Source: Polycladidibacter stylochi
Lineage (GTDB): Bacteria > Pseudomonadota > Alphaproteobacteria > Rhizobiales > Stappiaceae
Assembly: GCF_001562055.1 (NCBI RefSeq)
Contig: NZ_LLWE01000032.1
Span: forward strand, 1-64,000
DNA length: 64,000 bases
Direction of reading: 5' to 3'
A program made the position numbers and the translations under genes. Below, piece after piece: positions 8,488 through 18,430 of the stretch. Every line of letters starts with the position of its first letter. Within the stretch, counting starts at the first letter, position 1. Below the pieces are notes generated by a model that was not told where the DNA came from, searched no databases, and worked only from the letters and a program-made list of their open reading frames with translations.

Positions 8488-9867
8488 CTAATTTATTCTA
8501 ACACCTTGTTCGGTGAGTTTTTCTTGTAATTGATTTATTGGAACGTTATTGGATGCTACATTTAACCTGCTTCCAATACTTGCTGCAACACCTGCAGCTT
8601 GCCCCGTAGCAGCACAACACATCATGTTACGTGTAGATGAGTGAGCAGCTTTGTCACCTGCAACAGCACGACCGGCTACCCATAAGTTATCGACATCCTT
8701 AGGCACTAGAATCCCGTAGGGTATCTGAAAGTACCTACCAGTTGTTGGAAGCACAACGAGCCCATAACCGTCTAAAAATTCTGGGAATATTCCAACAGAA
8801 TTTTCTGTCCTTCCTTCACCCGTTACATAGCTGCCATCAATTGTTTCGACTCCTATTATTTTTCTAGAGTCCCTTGTACCTACAGTCATTCCGAAGTTGC
8901 GAAGCTTAGCGTTTTCAAACCCTGGTACATAGGCCCTTAGAGCCGTAATTGCATGCATGCAGTTCTTACGACCTTCGACTTCACCTTTTGTGAGGTCTTC
9001 AACGCTAGTACAATCCAAGCCACGTATAGTTACTAAGTTCAATTGAGTAGCTTCGCCGTGTTCAGAAAATGTTGAGTAAGTCCCACATACTTTGGCATCT
9101 TGAGGAATTAAACCGTCCTCCTTAGCACGTTTAAATGGCTCTTCTAAATATGGGCTAAACATATTGTCCTCTTTACGAGAGGTCGCTATGCCACCGCTTT
9201 TATTAGACCAATCACTAAAGCCCGTTCCCCAATCGCCATATGTTGGCTTTACTTCGTCAATGTATTCTTGGAATTTGGCAACATCTACACCAACACAATT
9301 AAGCATTACTGTAAGGCCTAGCATTTCATTTTTCGGGCGAGTTTCCATCTCACAACCTGAAAAATACGCAATATCACCATCCGCAGAGCAATCAACGACA
9401 GAATTTGCAAGAATAACTTTGCGACCACTTTTACTTTCAGTAATTACGCCTTTGATTCTATTAGAATCTTTAATAACACCAACTGCCCAGCAATGGAAAA
9501 TACTACGGACACCAGACTCTTCCATTAACTGATCTGCTACATACTTAAATGCTTCAGCATCAATTGCATGACTATTCGATTGAGGCTCAGCTCTCGCAGC
9601 ATTACCTCGAATTGCTTTTTCTTCCAATTCGCGACCAATGCCACCCGCTTCAATCGTTCCTTCATGCCGGTACCAAGCATACCCCTCACAACCAACTGTT
9701 GTTAGAACACCGCCAAGGCAACCAAACCTTTCTAATATTATTGTGTTAGCACCATCTCTTGCTGCTCCAAGTGCAGCTGCCATTCCTGCAGGTCCTCCGC
9801 CAACAACAAGCACATCACAACTTGCGAGAACCTCTAATTCACGGCTTGGTTCGAGTATTTTTTTCAA
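8488..9867 (-). CDS. FAD-dependent oxidoreductase (FAD_oxidored family)
   Basis: 459 residues. The N-terminal dinucleotide fold VVGGGPAGMAAALGAARDG at about 20-38 and ERFGCLGG bind FAD. The C-terminal NLWVAGRAVAGDKAAHSSTR with MMCCAATGQAAGVAAS is the second FAD-contact region typical of PF12831-type proteins. The family is mostly uncharacterised and acts on diverse organic substrates in the cytoplasm. No signal peptide is visible. It is first in a two-gene minus operon with an MFS transporter, so it likely oxidises or reduces the imported compound. The link to the neighbouring diamino-acid genes is only positional. Confidence 0.82.
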   Translation of the reverse strand: MKKILEPSRELEVLASCDVLVVGGGPAGMAAALGAARDGANTIILERFGCLGGVLTTVGCEGYAWYRHEGTIEAGGIGRELEEKAIRGNAARAEPQSNSHAIDAEAFKYVADQLMEESGVRSIFHCWAVGVIKDSNRIKGVITESKSGRKVILANSVVDCSADGDIAYFSGCEMETRPKNEMLGLTVMLNCVGVDVAKFQEYIDEVKPTYGDWGTGFSDWSNKSGGIATSRKEDNMFSPYLEEPFKRAKEDGLIPQDAKVCGTYSTFSEHGEATQLNLVTIRGLDCTSVEDLTKGEVEGRKNCMHAITALRAYVPGFENAKLRNFGMTVGTRDSRKIIGVETIDGSYVTGEGRTENSVGIFPEFLDGYGLVVLPTTGRYFQIPYGILVPKDVDNLWVAGRAVAGDKAAHSSTRNMMCCAATGQAAGVAASIGSRLNVASNNVPINQLQEKLTEQGVRIN

Positions 9868-9966
9868 ACCCGCCTCCCTTTTTTTTATTATATCAGCCTA
9901 TAACGCACACTATTTATTAGATTTGTACTTTGTGTTACTTACCCCTTGTCCTTTGTTGTTATGTTA

Positions 9967-12396
9967 TTATGCGCTTTCGCACTCCCTTATTTTTGCCTTT
10001 AGTTTGGGCAGTAGCTTGCCCGAGGCGGAAAGTTTGCTAAGGCCTGCATGCAGCAAGAGCTGGGTTACTTCGGTGTCTCCTGCCATTTCTCCGCACATGC
10101 TCACCGGTATCCCGGCCCGCATGCCTGCTGCACATGTCAACTCAATAGCTTTTATGACAGCAGGCTCATGATAGTTCACCAGTTCGGCCACCTGCGGGTT
10201 GCCCCGATCTGCTGCCATGACATACTGGGTTAAATCGTTAGTCCCGATCGAAAAGAAGTCGGCTTCTTGTGCCAGAGCATCGGCATTCAGCACCGCTGCC
10301 GGTACTTCAATCATTATGCCGAGTGCCATAGGCACACTTTTTGCAGGCATATTCAGCTCTTCACGGCACACTTCGACCAATGCCTTAACCGCGAGTAACT
10401 CGCTAAGGCTGGCAATCATCGGCACCATCATCTGGATATTGGGCTGTTCAGCAGCAGCGCGAATTAAGGCGCGGATTTGGGTTTTGAACAACTGCGGGTC
10501 CGACAAGCACATGCGCACACCGCGGTGGCCAAGAAACGGGTTTTCCTCCTGTGCCATTGGGTAACTATCCAGCGGCTTATCCCCGCCCACATCAAGGGTT
10601 CTTATCGTTACCGGCTGATCCCCAAATGCGGCTGCAATACGCTTATACTCTTCATATTGCATTTGCTCATCTGGAAGATCGCTACGCGATTGGAACAAAA
10701 ACTCCGTACGCAGCAGCCCCACACCTTCCGCACCGCCTTTTAATGCTGCATCAACATCTTGCATGCCACCAATATTCGCCTGAACAGGGAAATGCACCCC
10801 ATCTGTGGTTATGGCAGGTTCTTTCGCCATCTCCTCAGTTGCCTTAGTGCTCTCTACCCATGCCTTACATCGCTCTGTAAGTTCTGCATGAATATTAGCC
10901 GGTGCATCTGTCCATAGATTCCCCGCAAAACCATCAAGAATTACTTCTTGCCCTGGCTGTACTTGTGTCATGACATTAGATGCCCGCACAATTGCCGGAA
11001 TACCCATAGCCCGTGCAATGATAGCGCTGTGTGAAGTTTTGCCACCGCCCGACAGGCAGATACCCTTTACAATTTCAGGATCAATCTTTGCTGTATCAGA
11101 AGGTGAAAGATCCTCGGCAATCAGAATAGAGTCTGGTTCTAATGCAATTCTTTGCTCACTCTCGCCTGTTAAGCTCAGCATCACTTGGCGTGTAATGTCC
11201 AGCACGTCACTCACACGCTCGCGCATATATTCACTGGCACTTTGTGCATATTGCTCTTTCAATGCATCCATCACCTGCATCCAGGCAGCTTCAGCAATTG
11301 CACCTTCTTGCACATGCGCAATAATTTGCGGCTCCAGCTCAGGATCACTCAGCATGGCAATATGTGCGGCATAAATATCTGCTTTTAGCTTATCTTTCGC
11401 TGCCTGAGCCTGAGCAGCGTTGTCTTTTAGACCATCAAGTACGCTTTGAACGGCCGTTTGATAGTGATTAACCTCAAAATCAATACCTTGGCTTTCCCGC
11501 TGTGGTATCTTTGGCATTTCAGCGCTTAAGAATACTGCCTTGCCAAATGCAATGCCACTAGACGCTGGTAGGCCTGCAATTGCACCGTCAATTTGTGTTT
11601 CTACCTCTTTGGCTTCTTCCAGATCGTTCGCAACAGCAGGCTCGCCTGTCACATCTTCGCCAAAACCGTCCTCTGCCAGCACTCTAAATGCATCAATGGC
11701 TTGTTCTGCATCTACACCAATCGCCTCAACGGTAATTTCATCTTGTCGCTTTACTCCAAGTACAGCAATCGCATTCAGGCTTTTGGCATTAGCACACTCG
11801 CCATTCATACGAATTGTAACACTGGCCGAAAACGGCGCTAGTGCGCCAACAATACTGGCTGCGGGTCGTGCATGCAGGCCATTATGGTTTAAAACCATAC
11901 AGTTGAAAGAGGCTGTTTGTTGCCCGCATGCACTATGCTCGGCTGACGCCAAGTCTTCTTGTACTTCTGTCGCGCTTTCTTGTTTTTCTGTACCTAAATG
12001 CTTTTGCTTGGCTGCCAATGCTGCCATGGCTTCGGCTTTAACATCGGCTAATGGCAAACCGGATGCCGCGGCAACGGCTGCTGCCAGTGTGCCTTCAACC
12101 AATGGCGCCGCGCACATTTCAATGTTGGCTGCCCATTCAGGATCAAGCAGCTCAATCGCCATTTCGGTACTCATCAAAGCGCTGCCCAAATCCATCAGGA
12201 CCAAAACACCGCTATCACGATATACCGTTTCAATAGCTCCCATCACAGCTACGGGGTCTGTGCCAATTGGGTTTTCGGGGTCATCAATACCGCCACAAAC
12301 AGCAAGAGCCCCTTTTCCCTGCGTCATTTGTTCTGCCAATTCGGCAACACCTTGCGCCAATTGGGCACTGTGCGAAACAACAACAATACCAACCAC
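9967..12396 (-). CDS. dhaM: DhaM phosphoryl donor fused to HPr and complete Enzyme I
   Basis: An 809-residue PTS fusion that phosphorylates the DhaL-bound nucleotide for dihydroxyacetone kinase. Domains are a DhaM/mannose-type EIIA (1-130, active His9 in VVVSHSAQ), a linker, HPr (165-255, His175 in GLHARPAAS) and Enzyme I (about 275-809, phospho-His456 in GGKTSHSAIIARAMG). Unlike E. coli DhaM, whose Enzyme I part is truncated, the PEP-binding C-terminal domain is here: EGVGLLRTEFLF, IRTLDVGGDKPL and FLGHRGVRMCL. It could therefore draw phosphate from PEP on its own. GTG start with GGAG nine bases upstream. It is last in gldA-dhaK-dhaL-dhaM, four bases after dhaL. Confidence 0.93.
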   Translation of the reverse strand: MVGIVVVSHSAQLAQGVAELAEQMTQGKGALAVCGGIDDPENPIGTDPVAVMGAIETVYRDSGVLVLMDLGSALMSTEMAIELLDPEWAANIEMCAAPLVEGTLAAAVAAASGLPLADVKAEAMAALAAKQKHLGTEKQESATEVQEDLASAEHSACGQQTASFNCMVLNHNGLHARPAASIVGALAPFSASVTIRMNGECANAKSLNAIAVLGVKRQDEITVEAIGVDAEQAIDAFRVLAEDGFGEDVTGEPAVANDLEEAKEVETQIDGAIAGLPASSGIAFGKAVFLSAEMPKIPQRESQGIDFEVNHYQTAVQSVLDGLKDNAAQAQAAKDKLKADIYAAHIAMLSDPELEPQIIAHVQEGAIAEAAWMQVMDALKEQYAQSASEYMRERVSDVLDITRQVMLSLTGESEQRIALEPDSILIAEDLSPSDTAKIDPEIVKGICLSGGGKTSHSAIIARAMGIPAIVRASNVMTQVQPGQEVILDGFAGNLWTDAPANIHAELTERCKAWVESTKATEEMAKEPAITTDGVHFPVQANIGGMQDVDAALKGGAEGVGLLRTEFLFQSRSDLPDEQMQYEEYKRIAAAFGDQPVTIRTLDVGGDKPLDSYPMAQEENPFLGHRGVRMCLSDPQLFKTQIRALIRAAAEQPNIQMMVPMIASLSELLAVKALVEVCREELNMPAKSVPMALGIMIEVPAAVLNADALAQEADFFSIGTNDLTQYVMAADRGNPQVAELVNYHEPAVIKAIELTCAAGMRAGIPVSMCGEMAGDTEVTQLLLHAGLSKLSASGKLLPKLKAKIRECESA

Positions 12397-12400
12397 AGAA

Positions 12401-13024
12401 CTATACTCCGACCACGGTATCTTTAAGCGCTTTCACCATCAACATAGATGAGGTCGCCCCGGCATCTTGATGCCCCACAGAACGATCGCCAAGGTAAGAT
12501 GCCCGCCCCTTTTTGGCTCGCATATCCACCGTTGCTTGAACGCCCTTTTCGGCGGCTTCCACCATGTCAGAAAGAGCCTTTTCCAAAGTATCGGCTGTCT
12601 TTGCAGCTGCTAAAACCGGCCACCAGACATCACACATGGTTTTATCGTCAGGTTCTGCCTTGCCACGTGCAACAACCCCGGCAATCGCCATTTCCAGTAG
12701 AGCAATTAAATCAGCAAGTGTGAGCTCTTCTTTCCCTTTGGCAGCTGCGGCCGCGCGGATAAAAAACGTGCCGTAAAGGGGACCGGAAGCACCGCCAATA
12801 GAAGACATCAAGGCCATGCCGGTGTTTTTCAAAATGGCATCAATGGGTTGCCCTTCAAAACTTGGTAGTTTCTCAGCAACCTTTTCAAAACCCCGGTTCA
12901 TGTTGATGCCATGGTCGGCATCACCAATTTCCTTGTCAAGCTCCGTTAGCATATCGCGTTGCTCTGCAAATACAGCACGACACGTTTTCAACCAGCCTAG
13001 GATTTGCTCTTGTTTTATTGTCAT
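12401..13024 (-). CDS. dhaL: Dihydroxyacetone kinase, ADP-binding subunit DhaL
   Basis: 207 residues, the normal DhaL size. The Mg-ADP site is seen in DKEIGDADHGINMNRGF, and GGASGPLYGTFF and GRASYLGDRSVGHQDAGA complete the nucleotide pocket. DhaL carries the ADP that DhaM rephosphorylates and passes phosphate to dihydroxyacetone bound on DhaK. Start chosen at ATG 13024 with AAGGAA upstream; a longer frame upstream has no ribosome site. It sits between dhaK and dhaM. Confidence 0.94.
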   Translation of the reverse strand: MTIKQEQILGWLKTCRAVFAEQRDMLTELDKEIGDADHGINMNRGFEKVAEKLPSFEGQPIDAILKNTGMALMSSIGGASGPLYGTFFIRAAAAAKGKEELTLADLIALLEMAIAGVVARGKAEPDDKTMCDVWWPVLAAAKTADTLEKALSDMVEAAEKGVQATVDMRAKKGRASYLGDRSVGHQDAGATSSMLMVKALKDTVVGV

Positions 13025-13052
13025 TTTTTTTCCTTGGAATCTCAGGTTGGTT

Positions 13053-14117
13053 TTATTTTCCCCAGCGAAGTGAAGGCGCATTTACTGGCGCATCCCAGAG
13101 CTTGAGTATTTGTTCATCAGCTTTAACAAGTGTTATTGAAAAGCCTTGCATATCGAGTGCGGTACAATAGTTACCAATTAGGTTTCGAGCTATTTTGAAG
13201 CCTTTTGCTTCTAGTGACTTGTGTAACTTTGCGTAAGCACCAAACAATTCGCCTTCGGTGGTAGCGCCAAGTCCATTCACCATTACAATCAGTTGGTCAG
13301 AGGGACTAAACTCTTCAATGGCAACTTCTGCCTCGTCAAAGCTCCCGGTATCGCGGTTAAAGCTGCGGACGACACGGCTATAGGGGCTGTTGTCTAAAAG
13401 CTCGTCCAGCATTTGTTCAACAAGTGAATCCAGGTCTTTGTATTCGCGGCGTTCAATGCCGGGCTCACCATGAATACCAACACCAAATTCTAGTTCATTC
13501 TCTGCCAGTTCAAACGAAGGCTTACCTGCAGCCGGTACTGTGCAAGCATTCAGGGCCACACCAAAAGAGCGTGAACGGTTGCTTAATTGTTGTGCCAAAG
13601 CAGTGGTTGCATCCAGATCAACGCCATTTTCAATAGCTGCACCGACAAGCTTTTCGATGATAACTGTAGCACCAACACCGCGCCTGCCCGCGGTATACAG
13701 GCTGTCTTTAACAGCCACATCATCGTCAATAGTCACTGTGGCAACGGGAATATCATCAAAGTGCAACAGTTCTGCTGCCGCTTCGAAGTTTAAAACATCA
13801 CCCGTGTAGTTTTTGATAAGCAGCAAAACACCCTTGCCGGTATTTACAGTCTTACCGCATTCGTACATTTGATCAGGGGTTGGTGAAGTGAACATTTGTC
13901 CAGGACATGCAGCGCGCAGCATACCCTCGCCAATAAAGCCTGCATGCAATGGTTCATGACCAGATCCTCCACCGGAAATCATGGCGACTTTATCCTCCGC
14001 AATTTCTCGGTAAATAAAGCTTGGTTCATCAGAAAACTTTAATTCTGGATGCGCCAGTGCCAGTCCCTCTAGCTGTTCCCTCACAACATCATCAACTTTA
14101 TTAATTAGTTTTTTCAT
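13053..14117 (-). CDS. dhaK: Dihydroxyacetone kinase, substrate subunit DhaK
   Basis: 354 residues, matching PTS-dependent DhaK. MKKLINKVDDVVREQLEGLA is the classic N-terminus. MISGGGSGHEPLHAGFIGEGM forms the substrate pocket, and the His in GVGIHGEPGIERR is the residue that binds dihydroxyacetone covalently as a hemiaminal. It works with DhaL and DhaM to make dihydroxyacetone phosphate. ATG 14117 is chosen over an upstream in-frame ATG because homology begins here. It lies 94 bases after gldA. Confidence 0.94.
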   Translation of the reverse strand: MKKLINKVDDVVREQLEGLALAHPELKFSDEPSFIYREIAEDKVAMISGGGSGHEPLHAGFIGEGMLRAACPGQMFTSPTPDQMYECGKTVNTGKGVLLLIKNYTGDVLNFEAAAELLHFDDIPVATVTIDDDVAVKDSLYTAGRRGVGATVIIEKLVGAAIENGVDLDATTALAQQLSNRSRSFGVALNACTVPAAGKPSFELAENELEFGVGIHGEPGIERREYKDLDSLVEQMLDELLDNSPYSRVVRSFNRDTGSFDEAEVAIEEFSPSDQLIVMVNGLGATTEGELFGAYAKLHKSLEAKGFKIARNLIGNYCTALDMQGFSITLVKADEQILKLWDAPVNAPSLRWGK

Positions 14118-14211
14118 TGTACTGGTCCCTATTGTTCTTATTGTTGCTGCAGGCTTTATTGAGCGATTGTTTGCCACCCCCCACCTCATCAGCGGGAGGT
14201 GACAGCCTTCA

Positions 14212-15297
14212 TCAGCGGCTGCCCAACTCATGGGCTGAAAGCATTGCCGTAAACACCATGGAAGGTGTTACAGGGAATGGCATATTATGAATTGTCTCAC
14301 CTTCCGCACAGGAGGCCTTGGCTACTTCCATCAAGGCATCGCGGTTGATTTCTTTCACACCCATATCGAAAAGATTGGTTGGCAAACCCACAGAGCGGCA
14401 GAAACCAATAACAGTTTCAATTTCTTCCATCGGAGCATTCTCAAGCAGCAAATGGGTAAGCGTGCCAAAAGCAACTTTTTCGCCATGGTAAAGATGGTGG
14501 CATTCTTCCAGCTTTGTCAGGCCATTGTGAATGGCATGCGCTGCCGCAAGCCCTGATGATTCAAAACCAATACCTGATAGGTAGGTGTTGGCTTCGATAA
14601 TGTTCTCAACCGCCTTGTCCGAGAGGTTATTATCAACCGCAACCTTAGCTTTAACGCCGTCTTCCAGCAGGGTTTCAAAGCACAGCTCAGCAAGAGCCAA
14701 TGCCGCTTTTGTCGAAGCACCGCCTGCCATTGTTGCATTGCCTGAAGCCGCATTGGAACGTGCTTCAAAGTAGGTTGAAAGTGCATCCCCCATACCGGCA
14801 ACCAAGAGCCGGGAAGGCGCACCGGCAATGATTGCCGTATCCATAAGAACCATATTAGGGTTCGAAGGGAACATTAGGTACTCGGAAAACTCGCCTTCCG
14901 GCGTATAGATAACCGCAAGGGCAGAAGTTGGTGCATCGGTTGAAGCAATTGTTGGCACAACAACAACCGGAATTTTACAATAATAACCGATTGATTTTGC
15001 AGTATCGAGTGTTTTCCCGCCACCAATACCAACAATAACGTTAGCTTTCGCAGCCCGGACAATTTCCAACAAGCGCTCTATCTCTGGTCGAGAGCATTCG
15101 CCATTGAACTTTTCAAGCTGAACCGGCGTCTCAACCGCTGCAAAGCTGCTCTGCACCGTTTCGCCAACAAGAGAGGTAACAAACTCATCGGCAATAGCTA
15201 CCGCTTTATCACCAAATGGCTTAACATACTCACCAATCTTGGTTATCGTACCTTCGCCTTGAACATATTTACTTGGAGAGATGATAATTTTATCCAT
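14212..15297 (-). CDS. gldA: Glycerol dehydrogenase (GldA-type)
   Basis: 361 residues of the iron/zinc alcohol dehydrogenase family. GIGGGKTLDTAKSIGYY is the NAD-binding loop, and VPTIASTDAPTSALAVIY is the GldA hallmark. Metal ligands are the Asp in MGDALSTYFEAR and the His residues in AAHAIHNGL and YHGEKVAFG. It interconverts glycerol (or related vicinal diols) and dihydroxyacetone with NAD. Directly upstream of dhaKLM, it completes an oxidative glycerol route glycerol, dihydroxyacetone, dihydroxyacetone phosphate. It could also reduce methylglyoxal or hydroxyacetone. Confidence 0.9.
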   Translation of the reverse strand: MDKIIISPSKYVQGEGTITKIGEYVKPFGDKAVAIADEFVTSLVGETVQSSFAAVETPVQLEKFNGECSRPEIERLLEIVRAAKANVIVGIGGGKTLDTAKSIGYYCKIPVVVVPTIASTDAPTSALAVIYTPEGEFSEYLMFPSNPNMVLMDTAIIAGAPSRLLVAGMGDALSTYFEARSNAASGNATMAGGASTKAALALAELCFETLLEDGVKAKVAVDNNLSDKAVENIIEANTYLSGIGFESSGLAAAHAIHNGLTKLEECHHLYHGEKVAFGTLTHLLLENAPMEEIETVIGFCRSVGLPTNLFDMGVKEINRDALMEVAKASCAEGETIHNMPFPVTPSMVFTAMLSAHELGSR

Positions 15298-15352
15298 TTT
15301 CTCTTTCCTTTATACCAAGTGATGCAGAAACGAACCACAGTTTTACTTGCAG

Positions 15353-16624
15353 CTACGAAGCGTCGCCATTAATCAAAATAGCGCGAAAATCATTGACATT
15401 CGTGCGGGTTGGCCCCGTTATCACGCTATCGCCTAAGGCTTCGAAGAAGCCGTGGCCATCGTTATTTTCGAGGGATTTTCGGGGGTTTATTCCTTTTTGC
15501 CATGCGCGGGATATCGTACTGGGATCACAAATCGCACCTGCAATTTCTTCAATGCCATCAACCCCGTCCGTATCACCAGCTAGCGCATATACGCCTTCTT
15601 GCCCGTTCATTGCTAATGCAAATGAAAGTAAAAATTCGACATTTCGCCCGCCACGCCCATCACCTTTTAAGGTAACAGTTGTCTCACCCCCTGAAAGCAA
15701 AACACACGGATAACTAAAGGGTTGTGATTTATTTGCTATTTGCTTAGAAATACCCGCTATTACTGTAGCAACATCCGCAGCCTCACCTTCAATACTATCA
15801 CCAAGTATATATGTTGGATAACCTTCTTTCCGACAAATACTTGCGGCGGCTTCAAGTGCTAGTTGCGGTGTAGCAATGAGATGAGTTGAAATATCTACAC
15901 CGCTAATATCTACAGCTTCTTCTCTTAGTGCTTTACTATCCAAGTATTTCTTTGCGGAATCGGGAAGACTAATTTTATAGCGCTCAATAATTGCCAGTGC
16001 ATCACTCAAGTTTGTTTTGTCTTGAACAGTTGGCCCACTTGCAATGTTACAAGGTTCGTCCTCAGGCACATCAGAAATGAGGAGATTGATGATTTTGGCG
16101 GGGTGGATAGCTTTTGCCAGCCGGCCACCGCTTATTTGGCTCAAGTTGCGGCGTACACAATTCATTTCATTAATCGTTGCGCCGCAAGAAAGTAATTCTT
16201 TATTGATTGCCTGTAGATCTTCCAAGCTCATATTCTCGGGAGGCAGTGACATTAAGGCTGAGCCGCCGCCGGAAATCAGGCATAATACCGTATCATCTTT
16301 CCCAAGATCCTTAACATACTCAAGAATTCTGCGCCCTGCTGTAACACTTGCTGTGTCTGGCACAGGATGCGCAGCCTCAATTATCTCTATTTTCTCGCAG
16401 GGTACATTGTAGCCATAACGGGTAACTACCAAGCCTTTCAATTCACCTTCATAATTGTCTTCTACAGCTTTCGCCATGGCAGCAGATGCCTTACCGGCAC
16501 CAATAACAATCAGCTTTCCCTCCACTTTTTTGGGCAAAAATGGCGGCAGGCAAAGAGCCGGCTGGGCAGAAGCTACAGCCGCTTCAAACAAACTTCTAAG
16601 TAGTTCTTTAGGATTTTTCGACAT
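15353..16624 (-). CDS. Glycerate 2-kinase, MOFRL family (TtuD/GckA)
   Basis: 423 residues. The N-terminal glycerate-kinase domain shows VIGAGKASAAMAKAVE, LISGGGSALMSLP and LLISDVPED, and the C-terminal MOFRL domain shows LLSGGETTVTLKGDGRGGR then ALAGDTDGVDG. The enzyme phosphorylates glycerate to 2-phosphoglycerate. I start at ATG 16624 with GGAG upstream. It follows the tartronate semialdehyde reductase gene, whose product it consumes, so carbon from glyoxylate enters lower glycolysis here. Confidence 0.9.
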   Translation of the reverse strand: MSKNPKELLRSLFEAAVASAQPALCLPPFLPKKVEGKLIVIGAGKASAAMAKAVEDNYEGELKGLVVTRYGYNVPCEKIEIIEAAHPVPDTASVTAGRRILEYVKDLGKDDTVLCLISGGGSALMSLPPENMSLEDLQAINKELLSCGATINEMNCVRRNLSQISGGRLAKAIHPAKIINLLISDVPEDEPCNIASGPTVQDKTNLSDALAIIERYKISLPDSAKKYLDSKALREEAVDISGVDISTHLIATPQLALEAAASICRKEGYPTYILGDSIEGEAADVATVIAGISKQIANKSQPFSYPCVLLSGGETTVTLKGDGRGGRNVEFLLSFALAMNGQEGVYALAGDTDGVDGIEEIAGAICDPSTISRAWQKGINPRKSLENNDGHGFFEALGDSVITGPTRTNVNDFRAILINGDAS

Positions 16625-16740
16625 AGGTCCAACTCCAAGGAGATATGCCCAGAATGCCCGGCACAAGGGTATGAAACTGAAAGCCGTTATTCGCCGGTAC
16701 TTCAAATCAGATAGAAGCACCGGCACTTGATAGTGTTTAC

Positions 16741-17631
16741 TTATGCGTCTTCGGCAACCTTGTGATTGGCCAAAAGCTCTAGAGCTTTAACCATGCCGGA
16801 ATGATCCCATTGCGAACCACCATTGGCCGTACAAGCGTTAAATAGCTCTTGCGCTGTGGCTGTATTTGGCAATGAAAGGCCCATAGACTTGGCGTTGGAA
16901 AGAGCCAAATTCAAATCCTTCTGGTGTAACTCGATACGGAAACCCGGGTTAAATGTGCGCTTCACCATGCGCTCGCCATGGATTTCCAAAATTTTAGATG
17001 ATGCAAACCCGCCCATCAGTGCTTGGCGTACTTTTTCCGGATCCGCCCCAGCTTTTGAGGCAAACAACAGCGCTTCGCCAACGGCTTCGATATTCAGCGC
17101 CACAATAATCTGGTTCGCAACTTTGGCCACCTGCCCGTCACCTGCTTCACCAACCAGAGTAATGTTTTTACCCATCAGCTCAAAGAAGGGTTTTACCTTG
17201 GCAAACTCTGCTTCGTTGCCACCCGCCATAATAGAAAGAGTTGCATTAATGGCACCAACTTCACCACCAGAAACCGGGCCATCAACATAACCACAGCCCA
17301 AATCGGCAATCTTTTTGGCAAAATCTTTCGTAGCCAGTGGTGAAATCGAAGACATATCGACAACGGTTTTGCCAGCACTCAAGCCTGCGGCAACGCCGTC
17401 TTCACTAAACAAAACAGCTTCCACATGCGGTGTATCGGGTACCATAATAAAAATGATATCCGCTTTTTGCGCAACATCACGCCCGCACTCACACGCTATT
17501 CCACCCTTTTTTACCAAATCATCAGGTATTGATGGAATTGAGTGCAAGTAAACCTCATTGCCAGCAGCTATTAAATGCTCTGCCATTGGCTTTCCCATAA
17601 TGCCAAGGCCAATAAATCCAAGCTTTGTCAT
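16741..17631 (-). CDS. glxR: Tartronate semialdehyde reductase (2-hydroxy-3-oxopropionate reductase)
   Basis: 296 residues of the beta-hydroxyacid dehydrogenase family. GFIGLGIMGKPMAEHLIAAG binds NAD(P), DGPVSGGEVGAINATLSIM binds substrate, and the catalytic Lys is in VAKVANQIIVALNI. It reduces tartronate semialdehyde to glycerate. The length equals GlxR/GarR (about 292-296). It lies 11 bases after hyi and follows gcl, which fixes its role in the glyoxylate route; garR is an equally valid family name. Confidence 0.93.
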   Translation of the reverse strand: MTKLGFIGLGIMGKPMAEHLIAAGNEVYLHSIPSIPDDLVKKGGIACECGRDVAQKADIIFIMVPDTPHVEAVLFSEDGVAAGLSAGKTVVDMSSISPLATKDFAKKIADLGCGYVDGPVSGGEVGAINATLSIMAGGNEAEFAKVKPFFELMGKNITLVGEAGDGQVAKVANQIIVALNIEAVGEALLFASKAGADPEKVRQALMGGFASSKILEIHGERMVKRTFNPGFRIELHQKDLNLALSNAKSMGLSLPNTATAQELFNACTANGGSQWDHSGMVKALELLANHKVAEDA

Positions 17632-17642
17632 GTTTTTATTCC

Positions 17643-18419
17643 TTACTTTATGCGTGTAAACCAGCTCAAACCATCTGTTGTACTGTTTGCCGGATTGTAT
17701 TCAGCCCCAACCCAGCCCTTGTAGCCAATGTCGTCTAGGAATCTGAACAAGAAGTCGTAGTTTAACTCACCGGTTCCGGGCTCATGTCGGCCCGGATTAT
17801 CGGCTATCTGGATATGCGCAATGCTATCCAAATTATCGCTAATCGTGCGGGCAACGTTACCTTCCATAATTTGCATATGGTAGATATCAAACTGGAAGCG
17901 GATGTTTTTGCTACCGGTTGCTTCAATAATTTTTAGCACTTGTGCTGAATTGTTCACGCAAAATCCTGGCATGTCTTGCGTATTGCAAGCTTCGAGCAAG
18001 AGTAAAATCCCCTCACCTTCAAGCTTATCCGCCGCAAAGCGCAGATTTTCTACAAGTACTTTTTCAGCAGTTTCTTGACTAACCGTTTCCGGTACCAAGC
18101 CAGAAAGACAATTTACTTGCTTACAGCCCAAAGTCTTGGCGTATTCGATAGCTTTGTCAACACCAACACGGAATTCTTCAACCCGATCAGGCAAACAAGC
18201 AATGCCCCGCTCGCCACTAGCAAAATCACCAGCAGGTAAATTAAACAGAACCTGCTGCAAACCATTGCTATCAAGCTCTTTTTTAATGTCTTCCATTGGG
18301 AAGTCATAGGGGAATAGATATTCGACAGCTTTAAAACCTGCATTTGCCGCAGCTTCAAAGCGCTGCATAAAGTCTACCTCTTTAAAAAGCATAGACAAAT
18401 TGGCCGTAAATCTAGGCAT
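17643..18419 (-). CDS. hyi: Hydroxypyruvate isomerase
   Basis: 258 residues, the same length as E. coli Hyi, with a xylose-isomerase-like TIM barrel. The start is ATG 18419 (MPRFTANLSMLFKE), with GAGGTGC just upstream. Metal-binding acidic residues appear in LLLEACN, FQFDIYHMQIMEG and GAEYNP; HIQIADNPGRHEPGTGE is a family block. It interconverts hydroxypyruvate and tartronate semialdehyde. It is 11 bases downstream of gcl and upstream of glxR. Confidence 0.93.
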   Translation of the reverse strand: MPRFTANLSMLFKEVDFMQRFEAAANAGFKAVEYLFPYDFPMEDIKKELDSNGLQQVLFNLPAGDFASGERGIACLPDRVEEFRVGVDKAIEYAKTLGCKQVNCLSGLVPETVSQETAEKVLVENLRFAADKLEGEGILLLLEACNTQDMPGFCVNNSAQVLKIIEATGSKNIRFQFDIYHMQIMEGNVARTISDNLDSIAHIQIADNPGRHEPGTGELNYDFLFRFLDDIGYKGWVGAEYNPANSTTDGLSWFTRIK

Positions 18420-18430
18420 TTGCACCTCTA

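Noticed and set aside
11540-12451. 303-residue plus-strand frame inside dhaM
   Set aside because: Antisense to the EIIA and HPr parts of DhaM and low in complexity (Ala/Ser rich).
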